Shown: positions 23,870-34,952 of the stretch, in pieces | Layout of the letters: each line of letters begins with the position of its first letter | How positions within the stretch are numbered: position 1 is the stretch's first letter | Origin: Ulva prolifera | Lineage: Eukaryota; Chlorophyta; Ulvophyceae; Ulvales; Ulvaceae | Length of the DNA: 64,000 nt | Direction: 5' to 3' | NCBI GenBank assembly: GCA_023078555.1 | Contig: CM041197.1 | Span: 578,501-642,500 of the forward strand | Notes under the pieces: model-generated | Database searches by the model: none | Told to the model about the DNA's origin: nothing | The model's input: the letters and a program-made list of their open reading frames with translations, nothing else | Made by a program: the position numbers and the translations under genes

Positions 23870-24590
23870 GGAGCTGCCTGGCCAGCCAAACGCATTCCAC
23901 ACGTTCTGCACAGGACGCAACATCAGCTTGCGCGCACCTCAGCGTCGCATTTGATAGTGAGACATGAAAAGATGTTTGCATGGATATCGCTTGCCCCGAT
24001 GACGACAAGAGATTCCTGCACGGCTCGATGCCAAAGCCACACCCCGCGGCGATCGCTGCGGATTGGCAGCCTGGCCGAACGTCGCAGCACGCCAGAGTCG
24101 ACGTTAAAAATGTTTCACGACATTCGATGTATCGTAATATAAAAGGTAGCTGTGACGGAAATTGATGCTTACACCCAACATAGCGAGTTCCCGAGCAACT
24201 TTTGAAGTATAGCGACGGAAGCGCATCATATGGCGACAGAATTGAGATACTCAGAAACAGCTACCAATGCACTGATTATGCCATGTGGATTGTGTCTGTT
24301 GCTACGCGATTGCGAGGAACAGCGGGTTCTCGATCTGTCCTGCGCATCCAGGATCACCCGCCAGATCAATCAATCTGATTTATCGACATCTAGAAAAGGT
24401 TACTACCGTTTGGTGCGCTGCTGAGTGGTCCAAGCTGGGCAAAGTCGTGGATTTCGCCTCGGGGCTACTTTGCACCAGCGCCACCGCCTGCTCTGAAAGC
24501 TTGTCGGCAGATGCAGCCCGGTGCAATGTGCAGCCACGTTCCGTCGACTAGACATCAGCTGTGACACCAGTGCATCCATGCTATGTAAAA
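23870..24590 (+). repeat. Dispersed diverged repeat (second family), copy 1
   Basis: It aligns with about 31770-32430 in the same orientation. Anchors are TGCACAGGACGC (23906 and 31797), ACATAGCGAGTTCCCGAG with ACATAGCGGGCTCCCGGG (24178 and 32072) and CATCAGCTGTGACA (24553 and 32394). The spacing between the first two anchors is nearly equal (271 and 274 bp). No conserved reading frame was found. Confidence 0.55.
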
Positions 24591-25013
24591 AACATGCTCA
24601 GAGGCTTAGTTATTTTTTGCCAATGCCGGCCAGCGAAAGCCTGCTGCTCGCGCAATCACGTAGGCGCGCGATAGCGACAGCGCGCGCTATCGTAGCCATG
24701 CCACCAGGACCAACGAACCTTTCATGCATGAGTGGAATATGTGATGCCCGTTGTCTCGACTGCTGGCATACACTTCTCGTAAGCCGTCGGTATCATTACG
24801 TTATACCGCTTGCATCATGACGCCTCATGCATGCAGTGCATCGCTGAAGCGTGTGCATGCAGGCGGATAGGATGTTACGCCTCAATGCATCGTTGCAACG
24901 CATGAGGAACAACAACGCGTTGCAGCGTATGCGGCTCAACACCGTTGGGCAATGTGCCTGGGCCGCGTGGATTGTGTCAGCCACGCCTCTGCAATGACGA
25001 GTTTGCATCAACA

Positions 25014-25285
25014 TCGATGATCTCGATCAGGCAACGTTCCGGTGCATCTTGGCGACGGCAAGGCCTCCTCGGATGAACATACATGCCAAACACCTAACAG
25101 TGATAAGGATCAGCGAATGCTCCACGTGGTGCACCGTGTGCATCGGTTTCATTTCATTCCTTACACCTCGCTGGCAGCGACGTCATCTTCGCACGCACAC
25201 AGACCAAGCCTTGGTCACCAAGGTCTCCCCGGTGACGTCCGCTGCTGTTCGATCGAGGATCTTGTTCACTCGACACTGATTCCCT
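25014..25285 (+). repeat. Dispersed diverged repeat, copy 2
   Basis: This is the partner of 19725-19960, with shared anchors in the same order. It contains CTGGCAGCGACGTCATCTTC, where the partner has CTGGCAGCTTCTTCATCTTC. Confidence 0.5.
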
Positions 25286-25589
25286 TACGGTGTGTTCCGA
25301 TCATCTGATGTTCATCTGTGCTACCAGGCTTAAGTGCCGCTACGAATCCTCGTTCCCCGGCAGTGTCCCCGCAATCTGCGCACATAGCTGATTGTCGTTA
25401 CAGACGTATGAACGCATTCGCGAACGAATGGCAGCTGCAGCCGGGTTCGAGAGCACCTCTGTTGTGCCAGGTGTATGAGATATGCTGTGCAAGCCGATAT
25501 AGGGGCGCAGAATTTCATGATTTGTGATTGTCATCGCCACATCATGTGGCTAGATGACTCATCGGATCTAGCCACACACGCACACGGCA

Positions 25590-26343
25590 GGCGCCTTCCT
25601 CTCCGCTCTGCCGGGCGGCGTTCTCACCATGGGCGACGACATGTTTGTCCTGGCGGTGTGGCACCGCCTGCGATTCCGCGTCCCGACGGACGTCCCCCCC
25701 CACTCCGTGCAAATGCAGTGCAGGTGTTGCCGCCGAACCAGACCACGCCATGGTCTGCAAGAAGGTGGCAAAGGAGACCCAGATGCGCCATGATAACCTG
25801 GCTCGTGCCTTGCGCCTGGTCGCCTCTTACGCCGGACTGCAGTATGCCCTGGAGCCGCTCTACCGTGCCCTCGCGAGGGGCGCGGGTGTTGAGCTGAATC
25901 GCCGCGGGGACGTCGTCGTGGTCATGCCGCGCCTGGAGATGGCGGCCGTGGACGTCGTGGTCACGCATGCGCCGGCGGCCTCATACGTGGCCGCTGCGGC
26001 GCGGGAGACGGGTGCGACGGCGGAGCGGGCGGAGGACAGGAAGCGGGACCGCTTCCGGCGGGACGTGCCTGACCATGCCGGGTTCCGGTTTGTTCCGTTT
26101 GCGGTCGAATCGTGTGGCTTCATGGGCAAGGCTGCCGTGAGGTTCGTCGGTCAGTTGGGGGATGTGGCCGCTGCCAGTGGGCGCATCTCCAAAGGCGCGT
26201 TTGTCCAGTGGGCGCTGCGGGTGTTGTCGGTGTCATTGCAGCGCGGCAATGCGGATATGTATCGGAAGTCTGGGCTTGTCATCTCTCGGGAGCAGGGGTT
26301 GCAGTATGATGCGGGCCTGGAGGACGCGATCCTGCCGGACTGA
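25590..26343 (+). pseudogene. C-terminal fragment of a non-LTR retrotransposon polyprotein, frameshifted
   Basis: In one frame 25590-25690 reads L-S-A-L-P-G-G-V-L-T-M-G-D-D-M-F then H-R-L-R-F. This pattern commonly precedes the zinc-finger-like region of retrotransposon polyproteins. After a run of eight C at 25694-25701 the motif continues in the next frame: C-K-C, then D-H-A-M-V-C, then R-H-D-N-L. This C-x-C..H..C plus R-H-D arrangement is typical of the C-terminal part of several non-LTR families, near a restriction-like endonuclease region; that family assignment is from knowledge, not a search. Downstream D-V-V-V, A-E-D-R-K-R and F-V-P-F-A-V-E-S-C-G-F are also typical. The protein ends D-A-I-L-P-D. 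The reverse transcriptase core is absent, so the copy cannot be autonomous. Confidence 0.8.
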
Positions 26344-26448
26344 GTTGTGAGTGCGGTTGTAGTGTTCGTGTGTGTGTGAGTGTATGTTGCTGTTGATTCG
26401 GATGATATTTCAGTGTTTGTTTTCTCCCGTTCACTCTTTTGTAATTCA
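25590..26448 (+). mobile_element. L-A non-LTR retrotransposon copy, 5'-truncated, 859 bp
   Basis: It is flanked by a perfect 24-bp target duplication (25566-25589 and 26449-26472; begins ATCTAGCCACAC, ends CACACGGCA). It holds the C-terminal end of the retrotransposon protein, TGA at 26341, then about 105 bp of GT-rich 3' untranslated region ending CACTCTTTTGTA. The long duplication and 5' truncation show target-primed insertion. Shorter copies of the same 3' end occur at 7072, 19262, 36293, 40820, 48994, 54664, 54945 and 62261. Confidence 0.95.
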
Positions 26449-26472
26449 ATCTAGCCACACACGCACACGGCA

Positions 26473-26951
26473 ACAGGCACACACCGTCTGTTCACATTCA
26501 GAAGAGCAAAGAAGATCGGATCAAACACCACACAAGGATATCTCCCCAATCAGCCTCCACATCAGGCTGCAAAAACATATGCATACATGTCGGGTCCTAG
26601 CAATGACTCGATGCCCGGCCTCTGTCCTCTGTACCATACATGTTGGTGCACCAGCGTGACCACATACATCATGTATGTGGTCACGGTGATGTACTACTAG
26701 TAGGATATTAAAATATTGGAATATTGTACTAGCTTGCATGCTGTACTAGCTTCAAGTTCCTGATGAAACTTTAATTGTCTACTAGTAGCTCTCCAGATCT
26801 AGCTGCCACTGCGTGCCCGTGATGGTCAGTAACCTGCGAAATGCCAGCTAGCAGCAATCTTCACAATTGCATGTATACATAGTATACTCCGGATTCATGA
26901 ACTCAGACGCGGGGTGCATGCAGCGAGCAGGCCTTGAGCAAGAATATTAAC
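26473..26951. other. Short intergenic interval with a palindrome
   Basis: It holds the 15-bp-arm palindrome at 26655-26685. The last bases (GAGCAAGAAT before 26947) match the sequence just upstream of the 20789 gene's start, so they belong to the duplicated gene's flank. Confidence 0.5.
26655..26685. repeat. Palindrome, 15-bp arms with 1-nt spacer
   Basis: CGTGACCACATACAT and its reverse complement flank a single C. Confidence 0.95.
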
Positions 26952-27113
26952 GGCGTGGAAGCCCGCAGTAGCGCTGTCCGCCCTTGTGGCCGGGCATGCA
27001 GTCAACGCCGAGGAGGCCTCGCCAGTGGACTCCAGCATCGACAACGGCCGCCGCCTACAGCGCCGGCCTGCAGGCCCATACCAAGTGGTCTCACAGCGTC
27101 TCCAGGTCCACAG
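26952..27113 (+). pseudogene. Decayed signal exon of the secreted-protein family
   Basis: This closely matches exon 1 of the 20789 gene: A-W-K-P-A-V-A-L-S-A-L-V-A-G-H-A-V-N-A, Glu-Glu, then D-N-G-R-R-L-Q. Two changes break it. A 6-nt insertion splits the ATG (AATGGCG in the relative, AATATTAACGGCG here), and the frame just upstream runs into a TGA. A 13-nt insertion after the Leu-Gln codons shifts the frame, so the part ending S-H-S-V-S-R-S-T-G lies in another frame. The splice donor (CCACAG/GTCCGCC, intron from 27114) is intact. Unless another first exon is used, the gene cannot make the family signal peptide. Confidence 0.8.
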
Positions 27114-28010
27114 GTCCGCCTCTTCCTCGATCGGCATGTGCACGCACCATTACTACAGGTGGTACAGCCACATCTACATATTTGCTGCGTATGCCACTCC
27201 GTAGTTCTCCAATCGAAGCATTTTAGTAACCCCATTTGCCAATGTATTCATGTTGTCTTGTGCTTTTTTGGCATCCACGGTGCCACAGTGTGCATTCCCA
27301 ATGCCATATGTCCCCATGCATGGTGCTGCCTGAGGTCTGTTGAACAATGCATGACGTGCCAGCGAGGAGATCCCTTGTAATGGCGATGTGCAATGTCCTG
27401 CTGTCGCGGACTCTTGCATCGACAGGCCACGCGCTGTCTGACGCATCCTGCGTTCATGCCTGGGGCTGAGGTGCCGCCAAGCATGCTCATATTCGTCAAG
27501 CTGTTTCGCGCCTGCCATGTGCGTGCACCGATGATCATCGATCCGCAGGTGCACATCGGGTTGGGAAAGTCATTGTGGCAGACCCCGGTCCAAACTGAAG
27601 TGTTGATCAGCCTCATGAGCATTTGGCGGTGTGCCCCTGCCACCAGGCCGCAGTCCATATCCAATGCATGCGCATGGCGGACGGCACGGTCATCAACATG
27701 CATGCGGTGTGCAGGTCACCGCCCCTCTCCTTTGCACCAGCAATTCAGCAAGGATTTCAGCCAGGATTGACCTACGTGAGGTGAGTTTAAACCGCCGTAA
27801 GGCAGGTTTGGTTCTATCTAGACAGCCATAATATTTAACCAAGCACTAGAATTCCACTGTACGAAAGGACCCGGAATTCCGCGCCAATGGTTTAGCAATT
27901 GTTTTGAAAAAAGCATGGTTGCAACGCTAAGCGTGAAATGTTAATTGCTGAAAAACTATCAAGCAAGAAACAATTGTAAAGGTTATAGTACATCGCATTT
28001 GCGTAAATAG

Positions 28011-29248
28011 GCAGGGGGTGTAAGTGCCGGCGCTGGAAGAAGTATGGCCACGACGAGTCAGAGTTAGACTCCGAGTATGGCAAGGAGGAGCTGGGATCCG
28101 AGAAAGGCAACAGCTGCACTGAATCCACAGGCAATGGTGACGATGGCGATATGGACAATCTCGATGAAGTCAACGATGAGGACGACTCAGCGGCCGCCAT
28201 GTCACCACCTGGCTATGGTGGCGGGCTCGACAGACCAAGCCACCGCTTCACAACACATCTCCTGAAGAAGCACTTCAGTGGGGACTCTGATGGCCCGCAC
28301 GCAAAGTGGGGCCTCAGGCACGGAGACGGTGCTGACCAGGGCATTAGTCCCGACGGCCGCGGCGGCGGACGGAGTGGCGGCGTGGGACGTGGTCGAGGCC
28401 GCGGAGATGGTGGCGGTGGTCATGGTCGCGGCGGCCGCGGCAGAGGTGATGATGGCCCTGGCGGCCACGGCGGTCGTGGCGGTGGAGGCGGTGGCCGTGG
28501 TACTGGCGGCGGTGGTGGCCGTGGTGGACGCGGTCGCGGCCGCGGCGACGGTGATGATGGTGGCCGTGGCGGCCGCGGCGGTGGCCGTGGCCGCGGTGGC
28601 GGTGGCGGCGAAGATGGCGATGATGGCAGCGGGAAGTACTACGAGAACCCGGTACATGGACACAAAACGTTGTTCCTCAAGCAGTTCTTCAGCGAGAAAT
28701 CCCACAAGGCTGTGGGTGTGGACCGTTCCCAGCTGGGCACACAGGAGCCGCCCCGGGGTCACCATGGCAGCCCCAAGGGACACCACGTCAGCGTCTTCGC
28801 CGGTGGCTCCTCCCGCAGCAGCCACGACAAGGGCTCCCTGCACAAGAGCTTCATCCGCAAGAGGATCTTCTACAAGGGACCCCACCAGCCATGGCGTGCT
28901 GAGGCCAAGACCCACCATGACGAGGACGAGGATGTCACCGTGGAATACGGCTCTGGCTATGACGCCGCCAAGGACGGCACCGTGCAGACTGGCTACGCTG
29001 CTGTTGAGGATGAGGACATCGGTGACGACATCGGCGGCGGTGAGTTCATTGAGGTCATCGAGATCCCGAAGACTAGCTACGGCGATGCTGCCGGTGAGGA
29101 GACTGAAATTTCGATCGGCGTCGACGATGAGATGGTAGACGTCATCGTGTATCCTGACACTGTCATTGAAGACGACGCAGGTGTCCAGGACGGGCTTCAC
29201 ATGGAGCCTGAGCATCCAGCCACTGCCACATACAGTGCCGAGTACTGA
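28011..29248 (+). CDS. Second exon of the duplicated secreted protein, with RGG-rich insert (411 codons)
   Basis: An acceptor TAAATAG at 28004-28010 gives a phase-1 exon start, matching the donor at 27113/27114. The frame is open from there to TGA at 29246. The protein repeats the motif order of the 21631-22697 exon: L-K-K-H-F-S-G, K-T-L-F-L-K-Q-F-F-S, H-G-S-P-K-G-H-H-V-S-V-F, K-G-S-L-H-K-S-F-I-R-K, then an acidic tail with T-G-Y-A and T-S-Y-G ending EY. Between the first two motifs lies a long Gly/Arg/Asp block (about 28355-28630) absent from the relative. RGG-like blocks often bind RNA in nuclear proteins, but this family is secreted, so composition alone is not evidence for that. The open frame beside a broken signal exon suggests either recent loss or an undiscovered first exon. 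Confidence 0.65.
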
Positions 29249-29446
29249 TTTTGCATCCTGAAGGCTACAGGTTGAAGTGTGTGCGGTGAGGGGCAGCAGG
29301 ACAGTGTGCCATGCATGTCCGTGCATGTGGTGAGGGGCGGCACGACGGGGCACCCGCTGTGCATCTTTGTGAGGTGTCCGGAAGGGAGCGACGGCGGGTA
29401 GAGGCGGACTTGGTCGAGTCTACATGTGCAGTGGCCTGGTCTGCAC

Positions 29447-29548
29447 CAGTGTTGGGTCGCTTGACAGCATTTTCAGGGGTGCCACCCGAAAAATAGACCT
29501 GGATATTCGGAATTGTTCTATGTGATCGGGCCCGATGACGCAACACTG
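29447..29548. mobile_element. hAT-like MITE, 102 bp
   Basis: The termini are CAGTGTTGGGTC and GACGCAACACTG. The 8-bp duplication has one mismatch (GTCTGCAC at 29439-29446, GCCTGCAC at 29549-29556). The interior is nearly identical to the copy at 12458-12559. It lies about 200 bp downstream of the stop of the duplicated secreted-protein gene. Confidence 0.9.
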
Positions 29549-30046
29549 GCCTGCACTGCAGTGGATATGCGTCTGCCCTCGAGCGCCATGCACCAACCAT
29601 GTCATGTAGTAGGTTGGCCTTGAACAGTCAGAATGTGAGATCCCAAGAGCCCTGAACATGTCACTTAGTGGCAGACAGCCAGGATGTCGGCCTTGGCACA
29701 TTTTATGGAGGCATGAAGCCGCACTGCCAGGGACCAAAGGCGGCGTCAGGTGTTTCCACACAAGCACTGACTGCATGCTTTCCTTGATTTGCTGTGTCAT
29801 TATCACCAATGCTTCGAATGGGCTGTGGGGGCAACGGCCACTGCACGGCTACACGACCGACGCATTTCCAGGTAAGGCATGGCGTCGTGCACTAGCCTAG
29901 GCCGTGGACACATGCATGTGCGTACGGTCACAAGAACATACCATCCGAATAGACGAACCACTGCTTGCGCAGTTCACTGCACCCACACCATCGTGACCCA
30001 GGCACGCTGCGCTTTCTGACAAACAGCTACTGAGGCAGACCAGCAA

Positions 30047-30134
30047 TGTTGGGTCGTCGGGCCAGATCTTATGTAGTGATTCCAAATATTCAGGTATACA
30101 TTCTGGATGGCAGCCCTGGATATGCTGCCACGCT
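30047..30134. mobile_element. Degraded hAT-like MITE
   Basis: The left end AATGTTGGGTCGTCGGGCC and the interior (CCAAATATTCAGG..GGCAGCCCTGG) match other copies. The right terminal repeat is not recognisable. Confidence 0.65.
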
Positions 30135-31769
30135 GCTGGCCAGAGATGTCGTTAGATAGAGCACAGTGGCGCAGAACAGCGCCACTGCCAGATCGGAGGG
30201 CACCAAACACCTCGCCGGCTGGACTCTGCTCGCGTGTGAAGCAGTACAGCAGCCGCTGCCGGCTCCAAGTGTGATGAACGGTCGAGCGCAACCAGGAGTA
30301 TGCCTGTGCCAGACGGTGCCATGGAACACCACTCATGATGTCACTTGTGTGGTGACAGTGCTCAACGTCACGCAACTGGCCTCTCACCAGTGCATGCGTT
30401 GTAGCAGCCATGTCGGCCACCGCACAGCGCCAGAGTCACAACCAGCTGGAAGATACTGTTGCGGACATATGTTTCGGGTTGACTAGGAAATCTGCGGAAA
30501 GATGATGAGCAGACATCAAGGGGATGTCCCCACCCACAGCCACCCAGCCACACATCCAAGTAGACCCTGCCGGCTGTGTACAGCTGGGGCACGAAGTTGA
30601 TTCCTACTGCCTTTGATACACACCACAACACTCCTCTGAGAGCGCGTACAAATGCCGCAGACAGCATGCATGGCTGCAATAAGGATGGCACCTATGACAG
30701 TGTCAGAGTGTATTGTCTGGCGACAGAGGGTGGAACTGCCAGATGCATGGCCGCGACAGGAGATGACATGTACTGTCGCAGAAACGCCCGTGGCTCAGAA
30801 TGTGTGTGGGGGTGCAGTTACAAAGGACAGTGGCCGGGCATGGAGACGTGTCTTGCAATCCACTCGCAAATCCACTCACTCATTCACCATTTCCGTGCAT
30901 GCCCACTATGCGGGGGTGACGGTGTATCATATTTACTTGTATTTGGACAACCACTCATGTGACGGCAGTCAAAATCAAACTCTGATTGGGCATGCCACGT
31001 GGTAGCGGCGTCCTGTACACTGTACAGGCATTCGACTTAGATTGAATACTTCGTTCAGGATCAATGTGTGAGCACTCGCAGCACACTGTGTGGATGGAGC
31101 TCCAAGCCAAGGGCAGATGCTGGTGATGAGGTGTGTGGAGTCCACGCACTGCGGGCCCGGGGCTGATGGCTGTGCGCGTGTTTGGGGCACATGTTGGTGT
31201 CTCGCGGTGCCACTTGCCACGCTGGCGTTGTCTTTGCAAAACAGTGTGGATCTTACAGCGGATTGGCGAGCGTGGGGAGGTGCATGACACCGCATGTGGG
31301 CTCTCTGTGTGCTGTGTACGATCAGTGCCACTCTCAGAGGTGAAGCCTGATAAGTGGCCGCATACTTGCAGTAGGCGGACGTAGAACATGCACATAGTGA
31401 CAGTAATCCACAGTTGTGTATAGATGTGACACAATAGCCAGGCTGGTCGCCTGCCCGGCCTGAGTTCAGTGCAGCCAGCTTGACGCAGATGGCGGATAGA
31501 GCGCGGACTGGGCCCATACAGCCCGATATATGCAGTCTGGTACCAGAACAAGCATACCATCAAGGTGAAACTGAGTTGACCGTACTCAGCTTCGCACGAA
31601 AGGAGAACACAATTGTGACAGTAAGTGCCTGCAAGTTGACTGCTAGGCAGTCTGCCAGCAGCATCCACTCAGCCAGTGTGATGTGACAGACAGATTTCTC
31701 AAGCAGTACCGCATAAAGTACCGGTATACTTTGAAGGATTCAGAACGGCATAGGTTTGCACAGGAGCGC

Positions 31770-32430
31770 ATGTTGTCAGCCAGATGCACAGCTTTTGCAC
31801 AGGACGCTGCAGTCACATTCCCACACCCGAGCGACGCATCTAATAGTGACGAAAAAGACAACTTAACAAGACCATCGATCGCGAAAAATAAGCAATGACC
31901 ACTGCTGTGCCCGCATGGCTCGATGCGGATGGCGTACCTGTCCACGTTGCGACTTCGGTCCTCAGAAATACATGATGGCACGCCACAGAAGACCTGAAGG
32001 CAGATTTTTCGTGTAGCTGGATAATTTCATCCCTAGATATAAGCTGTAGAGATACGCGATGTCCTCGCCTGACATAGCGGGCTCCCGGGGACTTGTTGAA
32101 GCTTAGCGCGCAAGTGCAGCAGAAGAAGACAGACGTACGAATTGTCACTTCTAGTGCGAAAGCAAATCACGCGAAAGATGCATCGTATTTTTCGCTGGAT
32201 CAGTCCTGGCGGGAAGGCGGTGCCTCGAGTTCAACTGCACGCCGACCCCTCAGAGTGAACCTTGATTTTCCCATTGCATATACAACTACTCTACGATGGT
32301 CAAAATAGACCGCCCATGGCGTGGACTCCACCTAGGCGATGCTGCGGCGAGAACAGCGCTCTACAGTGCTCGGCCGAGCTGCTTGGCATGGGCATCAGCT
32401 GTGACAGCAGTACATGCATGGGGCCGATGC
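31770..32430 (+). repeat. Dispersed diverged repeat (second family), copy 2
   Basis: This is the partner of 23870-24590; see the shared anchors there. Boundaries are approximate. Confidence 0.5.
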
Positions 32431-33309
32431 ATCGAGCAAAGCATTAGTCATGCCTTCCGCATGCTGGTCAACAGAGTCCTGTTGCCATAACTGTCGCTCA
32501 TGCGCTGCGGCACGCAACTCTATGCAAGCCGTGCATATCGCGTGATCTGGTCATTGATGTGTTGTGTTTGTGCTGTGGGCGGTCCTTGGGGAAGCTGGCT
32601 TCTGTCACTGCGAGCCTTAGGCCATAACGTACGCATACATGACGTCATGTGGTATGCATGCATGTTGTCATCTTCCTCGGCAGTGGGTTGCCTGCAGGCC
32701 TCTTACTCTCTCGTCCGCCTGTGCACAGCTGAGCTGCCGTGGCTGTGTTCCACAAGGACAAAGCAGCTTGGGGACCAAGGTTTGACTGGCCTGACCACCG
32801 GTGCGGGCTGGCCATGGTCCGTGACCATAGGCCTGCCAACATCATGGTGTCTAGAGGTATACCTTAGAACACGGTGTACATGCACCAAAACCGTAAGGGT
32901 TAATTCAAACCGAATAATTAGGGTTGAATTCAACTGCGACGGCCTTCAGACTAGTGTTGCCCATCAGTAGAACATGCCTGTCCTCCGCTTTGGCATTTGT
33001 TCTTCAGAACATTTGCTTCCATGTCACGAAAATTGCTGGCCAGCACGGTGGGTTGCCCGGGAGCTTCACAGTCAATGTCCAATAGGATACAGCTCAGTAA
33101 ATTTGGATTTACTTCATTTTACAGCTGTGGTTTACCTAGCTACTGACAGAGCGAAGGTCATGAATTCAGCTGTAATTTCACCAATACTTGCACCCCCCCT
33201 CAAGGAATTGCACCTTGCCCGAACCAGATTTGGTGGTGACGACGCGGTCATGGTTCACGCCGGGCATGCATCAATGGCCACGTGCAGGTATACACAACAG
33301 TGCATGTGT

Positions 33310-33467
33310 TACAAGGACAAAACAAGCAAGGCAGGTAGCACCGCGAGCAACAACCGGAGGAACCCACCCCACGCAACGAGCCACAGTGTACGTTTGGCCA
33401 TGCACGGTGCGGCATGTGGCCAAGTGCACGTGGCCACACGCACAACCCGCAGCTCTAGATCTGATTT
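33310..33467 (-). mobile_element. L-B retrotransposon tail, about 158 bp
   Basis: The + strand text from TTACAAGGACAAAACAAGC onward matches the 365-1183 copy for about 80 bp (GGTAGCACCGCGAGCAACAA). A weak flanking similarity (GTGCATGTGTTAC and GTACATGTGCTAC) may be the target duplication; edges are approximate. Confidence 0.6.
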
Positions 33468-33601
33468 TGTACATGTGCTACAGCCACAAGCCGATCAAGA
33501 GGCATGAAGCGTGGCGCTGCGGGTAGCTGCCAGTGCCTCCCACCTGCAAGCCTCACTGGCCGCGGGCGCCGAGTGACCAGCCAAACTTACTCACCCGTCA
33601 C

Positions 33602-33715
33602 TAGTGTTGGGCCGTCGGGCTCGATCATACAGAACAATTCCGAATGATCAGGTCTGCTTTCTGAGTCGCAGCCCGGGAAATGTAAATACTGCACCGCTAC
33701 CCAACACTGCCAGTG
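33602..33715. mobile_element. hAT-like MITE, about 114 bp
   Basis: The ends are TAGTGTTGGGCCG and CCCAACACTG followed by CCAGTG. CCCGTCAC flanks it at 33594-33601 and 33716-33723. The right end carries six extra bases compared with other copies. Confidence 0.75.
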
Positions 33716-33824
33716 CCCGTCACAGTGATTGCACCGCAGCGTCTCCGAGCCGGCTGCCAGTGCGCAGCACAGTGCAGCAGCCACAATCCAGTCTCATCGA
33801 TATCTGTGGTCATACATGTCCGCT

Positions 33825-33846
33825 GTACAGCGGCTAGCCGCTGTAC
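33825..33846. repeat. Perfect 22-bp palindrome
   Basis: GTACAGCGGCT is followed directly by its reverse complement. Confidence 0.95.
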
Positions 33847-34429
33847 TACCGGACTGCGACATCACCAGCCCACTATGTGGCAGGCGACGTGCCTAGTGAA
33901 ACATGTATGTGCAGACCAGGGAAACTGGTTGTCGGTGTACGCCAGGAGCAGGTGTCTACATGTAGAGGGGTGCGCTGGTGATGTACATGCGAAATGCACA
34001 AACCAACACAGAATAGGCGCTTGATGTAGATATAGGCGGACAGCTGCTATAGGGCTTTGCAGGTCTGGGTGACGTCGACGGTTTGTGCAGAGGAACAGTG
34101 TACCTTGCATGTGAATCTGCACACACAAACGGAGTTGCACATGTAACTGGGCGCTGAGTTCGGGCAAATCCGTCGTGGATGCCCCTCTCCTGTTCATGAC
34201 GTGCATACATTGGGCCAATCGGGCTGTTCGTGTGCACTGCCATGGCCATGATGGCATGCCCGTTGTCCTGGCGGTGTCACCGGCCACTCCGGCTGTGTCC
34301 TTCAAGGACACCAGCATGCGTAAGACAAATTGTAAAATGCAACAACGGAGCTGTTCCCGTACGCATTCTTGTCATGCCAACGGCGCCTGCCGCGGCGGTC
34401 ACCACGGTACCGGTGTTGCCTGCGATCGG

Positions 34430-34540
34430 CTTGGTCAGTGTAACACACAGGCGCCTTCGCGGTAGTAGTAGACCGGGAGGAGTCCTCCCGGTCTACTAGT
34501 ACCGTGCAGGCGCCTAAGCTTAAGTGTTACACCGACCAAG
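34430..34540. repeat. Long imperfect hairpin, about 53-bp arms
   Basis: The outer arms CTTGGTCAGTGTAACAC and GTGTTACACCGACCAAG pair, as do GGCGCCT in both arms and an inner perfect part, AGACCGGGAGGA with TCCTCCCGGTCT. It may be a small foldback element; no target duplication was identified. Confidence 0.85.
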
Positions 34541-34952
34541 TCGGGTAGCTATAGATCTATAGATCTATCTATCTCTAGAGAGCGCCTGTCCTACATTCAG
34601 AGACGCGCGAGGGGCAGCATGATCATCATCGAGTGCAGCTGCAGGTGACGGGTGGTGGGGCTGTGTTTGCTGTCACCCCTGCAGCCACCCTCCGGCCGCG
34701 TACACGTACAAATTGTCAGAGCCCACATGAGTTTGACCGAAAAGAGATGCTTTGATTGAAAAGCACGTTTCACGTGTATGTGTGCCTGACCTGTTGTATG
34801 ATCTGCAACAGTGGCAGAAGAATGAACAGGCTTGGGCAGCCATTTCAATCTTGAACACCCCGCTCAGGATGGCCATGGCCTGCCTAGGCCTGCTTGTCAT
34901 TCTGTTGACTCTTTTGACCTTTTGAAACACATGTGCTTGCACACTTGCTGTC

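Larger units (their letters stand above)
22698..25565. other. Intergenic, with 3' flank of the secreted-protein gene and dispersed repeats
   Basis: The first about 550 bp are partly conserved downstream of the tandem paralogue: GGCCTTGAACAGTCA occurs at 23183 and 29614. A TG microsatellite lies at 23000-23041. Dispersed repeat copies lie at about 23870-24590 and 25014-25285. No gene was recognised. Confidence 0.45.
29249..32995. other. Intergenic, MITE and dispersed repeat
   Basis: It holds the duplicated gene's 3' flank (conserved with 23183-23240), a MITE (29447-29548), a degraded MITE (30047-30134) and a dispersed repeat (31770-32430). Short L-B-like termini occur at about 31190-31240 and 32745-32800, without clear duplications. 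No gene was recognised. Confidence 0.45.

Noticed and set aside
28202..29353. 383-codon minus-strand and 286-codon plus-strand Ala-rich frames
   Set aside because: By-products of the GGC-rich block; the sense frame has paralogue-conserved motifs.
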